From the NCBI GenBank assembly GCA_041917295.1, contig JAYRXX010000021.1, positions 62,001-126,000 on the forward strand: 64,000 nucleotides of DNA, written 5' to 3'. The position numbers and the translations under genes were made by a program. This DNA is from JADKHR01 sp041917295 (lineage in GTDB: Bacteria; Elusimicrobiota; Elusimicrobia; FEN-1173). The notes beneath the pieces are model-generated. The model was given only the letters and a program-made list of their open reading frames with translations, was not told the origin of the DNA and searched no databases. Shown piece after piece: positions 61,520-64,000 of the stretch (its first letter is position 1; each line of letters opens with the position of its first letter).

Positions 61520-62848
61520 TCACCGATCGATCTCCCGCGCGGCGACGCGACCGTCCAAAATGGCCTCTTCCATAAACGAATATTTCCAAGCCCCGTATCG
61601 CCCGATGGACACCGCGCCGGCGTTATCCCGAAGCCATTGAAAAATCGCGGCCAGCGCGGCGGAACGGTTTTCGTCGTAAATCACGTAGGCGTATCGAATG
61701 GGGGCAAAGTGCACAACCGGAAACGTGTCGTTGGGTTTCAAAATACCCGCGGCCAACAGGCCGAGACGAATCCGGCGAAACACATGTTCCCGCTGATCGT
61801 CGGTGGCCGGCTCCGTGCCGGGTCGATAAGATAATTCCACATACATGGACGAACAACCGCGGGGGACCACATGGGGTGTAAAATTCATCGGAAACCCAAC
61901 CCGGTAAAAGGGGAATTTTTTTTCGGGGAAATAAATCCAGGACGCTTTCGAAATGTTTGGGCGCGCCACGCCCACGTTTACGCACAGGACGGTTGTCCAT
62001 TTGAGTCGGGCCATTGGCCCTTCCAATTCTTTTGGAAAGGGATCCAACCTGTTGAGAAGTTCCGGCAAGGGAAGCGTCGAAACAAGCGCTTGATAGGGGA
62101 GGAGATCCCCCGAGGACAACCGAACCCGGCGCTCTCGCCAGTCCACGGATTGCAAAGAAACGCCCAAGCGAAGGCCTCCCACTTTTTTCGCCAAGGCCTC
62201 AGCCAGAACTTGTATTCCGCCCCGCCGGGGATAGAGAAAAGAGGTGTTGTATCCGAACCGTTTGCGGTGGTGTTGCCGGGCCCCCGCTTCCACCTCCGCC
62301 AAGGTGGGAACGGGGACAAAGTTTCCGCACCAGTCGGGTGTCATTTCCGTGGCCGGGACGCCCCACAACTTTTCGTTGTAGGGGATCATAAAATTCCGGG
62401 AAATGCCTTTTCCAAACAGCCGCAGGCACCACTCTTTGAAAGTCGGAGTCGGGTCGCTTTTCGCAAAAGGATGGTCCCCGTAAAGGGCCCGGGCGGACCG
62501 AACTCCGTTGACACAGTCGCGCACCACGGAAACCGGAAGACCAAACAGATTGGCTTGAAAAGGATAGGGAGTTTGAACCCCATGGGAATGGATCCACGCA
62601 CGTCGAACGCATTCCACCGTGTTGCCCCGCAAAAGTTGCCGAACCAGGGATTTGGTGTAGGGATCGTGCAGATGGAGCAGATGTCCTGTGAAATCAAACG
62701 TAAACCCGCCGACGGAGACGGACCGAGCTGTTCCCCCCACTTGCAGTTCCCGATCAATCACCACCGCGGGCGATTTCAAATGATAAGCGCACGACAACCC
62801 CGCCAACCCCGCCCCCGCCACAACAACAGAGGAACGGTCGAGATTCAC
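61520..62848 (-). CDS. FAD-dependent NAD(P)-binding amine oxidase-like enzyme (UGM/PPOX-like)
   Basis: A 442-residue flavoprotein. Dinucleotide motif 'VVVAGAGLAGLSCAYHLKS', then 'VGGTARSVSVGGFTFDFTGHLLHL' as in UDP-galactopyranose mutase and related oxidoreductases, and C-terminal 'GRYGAWKYSFMEEAILDGRVAAREI' for FAD closure. In polysaccharide loci such proteins isomerise or oxidise nucleotide sugars or polyisoprenoid-linked sugars. GTG 62848 is adjacent to the WecA-like stop. The length and 'HSHGVQTPYPFQANLFGLP' favour a UGM-like fold over true mutases, which carry extra motifs. Confidence 0.85.
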   Translation of the reverse strand: MNLDRSSVVVAGAGLAGLSCAYHLKSPAVVIDRELQVGGTARSVSVGGFTFDFTGHLLHLHDPYTKSLVRQLLRGNTVECVRRAWIHSHGVQTPYPFQANLFGLPVSVVRDCVNGVRSARALYGDHPFAKSDPTPTFKEWCLRLFGKGISRNFMIPYNEKLWGVPATEMTPDWCGNFVPVPTLAEVEAGARQHHRKRFGYNTSFLYPRRGGIQVLAEALAKKVGGLRLGVSLQSVDWRERRVRLSSGDLLPYQALVSTLPLPELLNRLDPFPKELEGPMARLKWTTVLCVNVGVARPNISKASWIYFPEKKFPFYRVGFPMNFTPHVVPRGCSSMYVELSYRPGTEPATDDQREHVFRRIRLGLLAAGILKPNDTFPVVHFAPIRYAYVIYDENRSAALAAIFQWLRDNAGAVSIGRYGAWKYSFMEEAILDGRVAAREIDR

Positions 62849-63874
62849 TCAACGGACCACGACATCGTGGAGTTTGATGAGGACGATGAGGCCCGCCAGA
62901 AGAATTACGACAGCCAGGGCGATGGTGCCATACAGGGGCATCATGGTTAAGAGAAACGCGCCTGTCGACAAGACCGACGCGGCGACAACAAAAGCAATCA
63001 CCACCCGTTCTTTCGAGTACCCCAACGCGCGCAGCTTGAGGGCCAAATGATCTTTGGACCCAAGAAAGGGGGATTTCCCCTGTTTAATCCGCATCAAACT
63101 GACAAACAGGGTGTCGTAAACGGGCAATCCCAAAATTAAGAGAGGAGCAAAAAGGCCCGCGTCGTTGAACTTTGTGTAGTTTGTGCCAAGAGAAAGGCCC
63201 GCTAAAATAAATCCCAACATCAAGCTCCCCATGTCGCCCATAAAAATTTTCCTTTTTTGTGACATATTGTGAGGAATGAACGCCAACGCGGCTCCCACGA
63301 CCGCGGCGGCGGCGAAATTGACATAAATTTGTTCCGTGGGAATAGAAATTAGCAAAAAGCCCAACGCCGCCACCACCACCTGGGACGCCGCCAATCCATC
63401 CATAATATCGATTAAATTAATGGCATTCGAAATGGCCGTCACCCAAAACACCGTCAACAACATGGCCACCCAATCGGGCTGGACGAAGCGGATCCGAATA
63501 TCAAAGGCAATCAGCAGGCCGGCCGCGATGAACTGATAAAAAAATTTGGCCTGAAACGACAGACCCAAAGGTTTTTTTAAATCGTCCACAAGTCCAACCA
63601 TCGCCAAAAATCCCGCTCCCAACAACAAACCCCACAAGGACTGCAATGTTCCTGACGGGAAATGGGTCACGCCCCTCAACAAAACCAACGCCCCCGCGAA
63701 CCCCAAAAAAATGGCCAAACCGCCCAGATAGGGCACCGGGGTTTTGTGGGTTTTAACGTCCGTGTGGGGGTGGTCTAAAACATTCCACCGAACGGCCATC
63801 CAACGGGCCACCGGCGTCGACAGAAATGTGATCAAAAACGCCGACAAAAACGCGACAACGTAAAGAAGGATCAT
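62849..63874 (-). CDS. wecA: Undecaprenyl-phosphate HexNAc-1-phosphate transferase (WecA/TagO/MraY family)
   Basis: A 341-residue polytopic enzyme (about ten helices) that transfers a UDP-sugar phosphate onto undecaprenyl phosphate, the first lipid-linked step of O-antigen or teichoic-type polymers. 'THKTPVPYLGG', the Asp pair in 'GLVDDLKKPLG', 'NAINLIDIMDGLAAS', 'FMGDMGSLMLGF' and a His motif 'FIPHNMSQKRKIF' are present. The absence of MraY-specific C-terminal motifs favours a WecA-type enzyme. ATG 63874 overlaps the stop of the upstream partial gene by 4 nt. Confidence 0.93.
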   Translation of the reverse strand: MILLYVVAFLSAFLITFLSTPVARWMAVRWNVLDHPHTDVKTHKTPVPYLGGLAIFLGFAGALVLLRGVTHFPSGTLQSLWGLLLGAGFLAMVGLVDDLKKPLGLSFQAKFFYQFIAAGLLIAFDIRIRFVQPDWVAMLLTVFWVTAISNAINLIDIMDGLAASQVVVAALGFLLISIPTEQIYVNFAAAAVVGAALAFIPHNMSQKRKIFMGDMGSLMLGFILAGLSLGTNYTKFNDAGLFAPLLILGLPVYDTLFVSLMRIKQGKSPFLGSKDHLALKLRALGYSKERVVIAFVVAASVLSTGAFLLTMMPLYGTIALAVVILLAGLIVLIKLHDVVVR

Positions 63875-64000
63875 TCGGGGAGAGCCAGCAAAACAGTGCC
63901 CTCGGTTGAATGGATTGGGCGAAGAGATTTAAGTCCGGAATAAAAAACAGTTTTCCCGTGGTCCGACAGATCCAATACCCGATACCCTTCCAACCGTTTG
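63871..64000 (-). CDS. Partial CDS, C-terminal end of an unrecognised protein
   Basis: Reading from the right edge (frame starts at 63999) 42 codons end with TGA at 63873-63871, sharing ATGA with the wecA start. The visible tail reads 'KRLEGYRVLDLSDHGKTVFY', then 'SGLKSLRPIHSTEGTVLLALPE'. The 4-nt overlap, typical of the run that follows, supports a genuine gene end. Too short to assign; it could be a glycosyltransferase or regulator of the same locus. Confidence 0.6.
   Translation of the reverse strand, partial: KRLEGYRVLDLSDHGKTVFYSGLKSLRPIHSTEGTVLLALPE

Noticed and set aside
1..64000. CRISPR array, rRNA operon or prophage
   Set aside because: No spaced direct repeats, rRNA motifs, integrase or phage structural genes were seen anywhere in the window.

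Overview
The window is 64 kb of a Gram-negative bacterial chromosome. It carries BamA, TamB, LolD/LolE-type genes, a FadL-type protein, a BBP2-like porin and a PorV-like protein. Gene packing is dense (many 1-11 nt overlaps), and GTG/TTG starts are frequent. The mix of type III glutamine synthetase, SpoVG, an LCP-family protein, twin PilT ATPases, a NadD-YqeK fusion and a PorV-like protein fits Elusimicrobiota or a related deep lineage. That placement is an inference from gene content and remains uncertain because no marker-gene tree was possible.

Layout. (1) 1-6.1 kb, minus strand: proA, nadD-yqeK, an LCP protein, two PilT ATPases and the start of a cyclic-nucleotide-binding-type protein, apparently one operon. 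(2) 6.2-10.9 kb, plus strand: a PorV-like outer-membrane protein followed by a very large secreted subtilase. (3) 11.0-15.2 kb: a long rod-like RNA that looks like 6S RNA (plus strand), tRNA-Gln inside an extended inverted repeat, then spoVG, ispE, a TPR protein and rimI on the minus strand. (4) 15.2-26.2 kb: a visibly more AT-rich accessory segment. It holds an internally deleted IS with terminal repeats, a candidate polymorphic toxin with a candidate immunity gene, and a five-gene cluster (response regulator, FadL-like protein, PilZ-alpha-oxoamine synthase fusion, amidohydrolase, membrane histidine kinase). (5) 26.3-44.8 kb: a GT2 glycosyltransferase, then on the minus strand clpC-tamB-bamA, ilvE-lolD-lolE-lysS, signalling genes, prfB with its programmed frameshift, and a response regulator/Hpt pair. 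(6) 44.9-52.0 kb: glutamine synthetase III, a CHASE4-like sensor without an output domain, a porin behind a leader that looks like an attenuator, a degenerate EAL protein and ksgA. (7) 52.1-64 kb: an XRE regulator, then a tightly packed minus-strand run from a WecA-like phosphosugar transferase through O-antigen-ligase-like and glycosyltransferase genes into thrC, livKHMGF and a cinA C-terminal-domain gene.

The most interesting locus is 19.3-26.2 kb. A PLP enzyme of the family that makes acyl-aminoketones and the CqsA/LqsA alpha-hydroxyketone signals is fused to a PilZ domain with intact c-di-GMP-binding motifs. It sits with a 7TM-type histidine kinase, a response regulator and a FadL-type channel, so a lipid-ketone signalling or lipid-synthesis system under c-di-GMP control is a reasonable hypothesis. 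Second in interest is the toxin/immunity pair at 16.1-19.1 kb.
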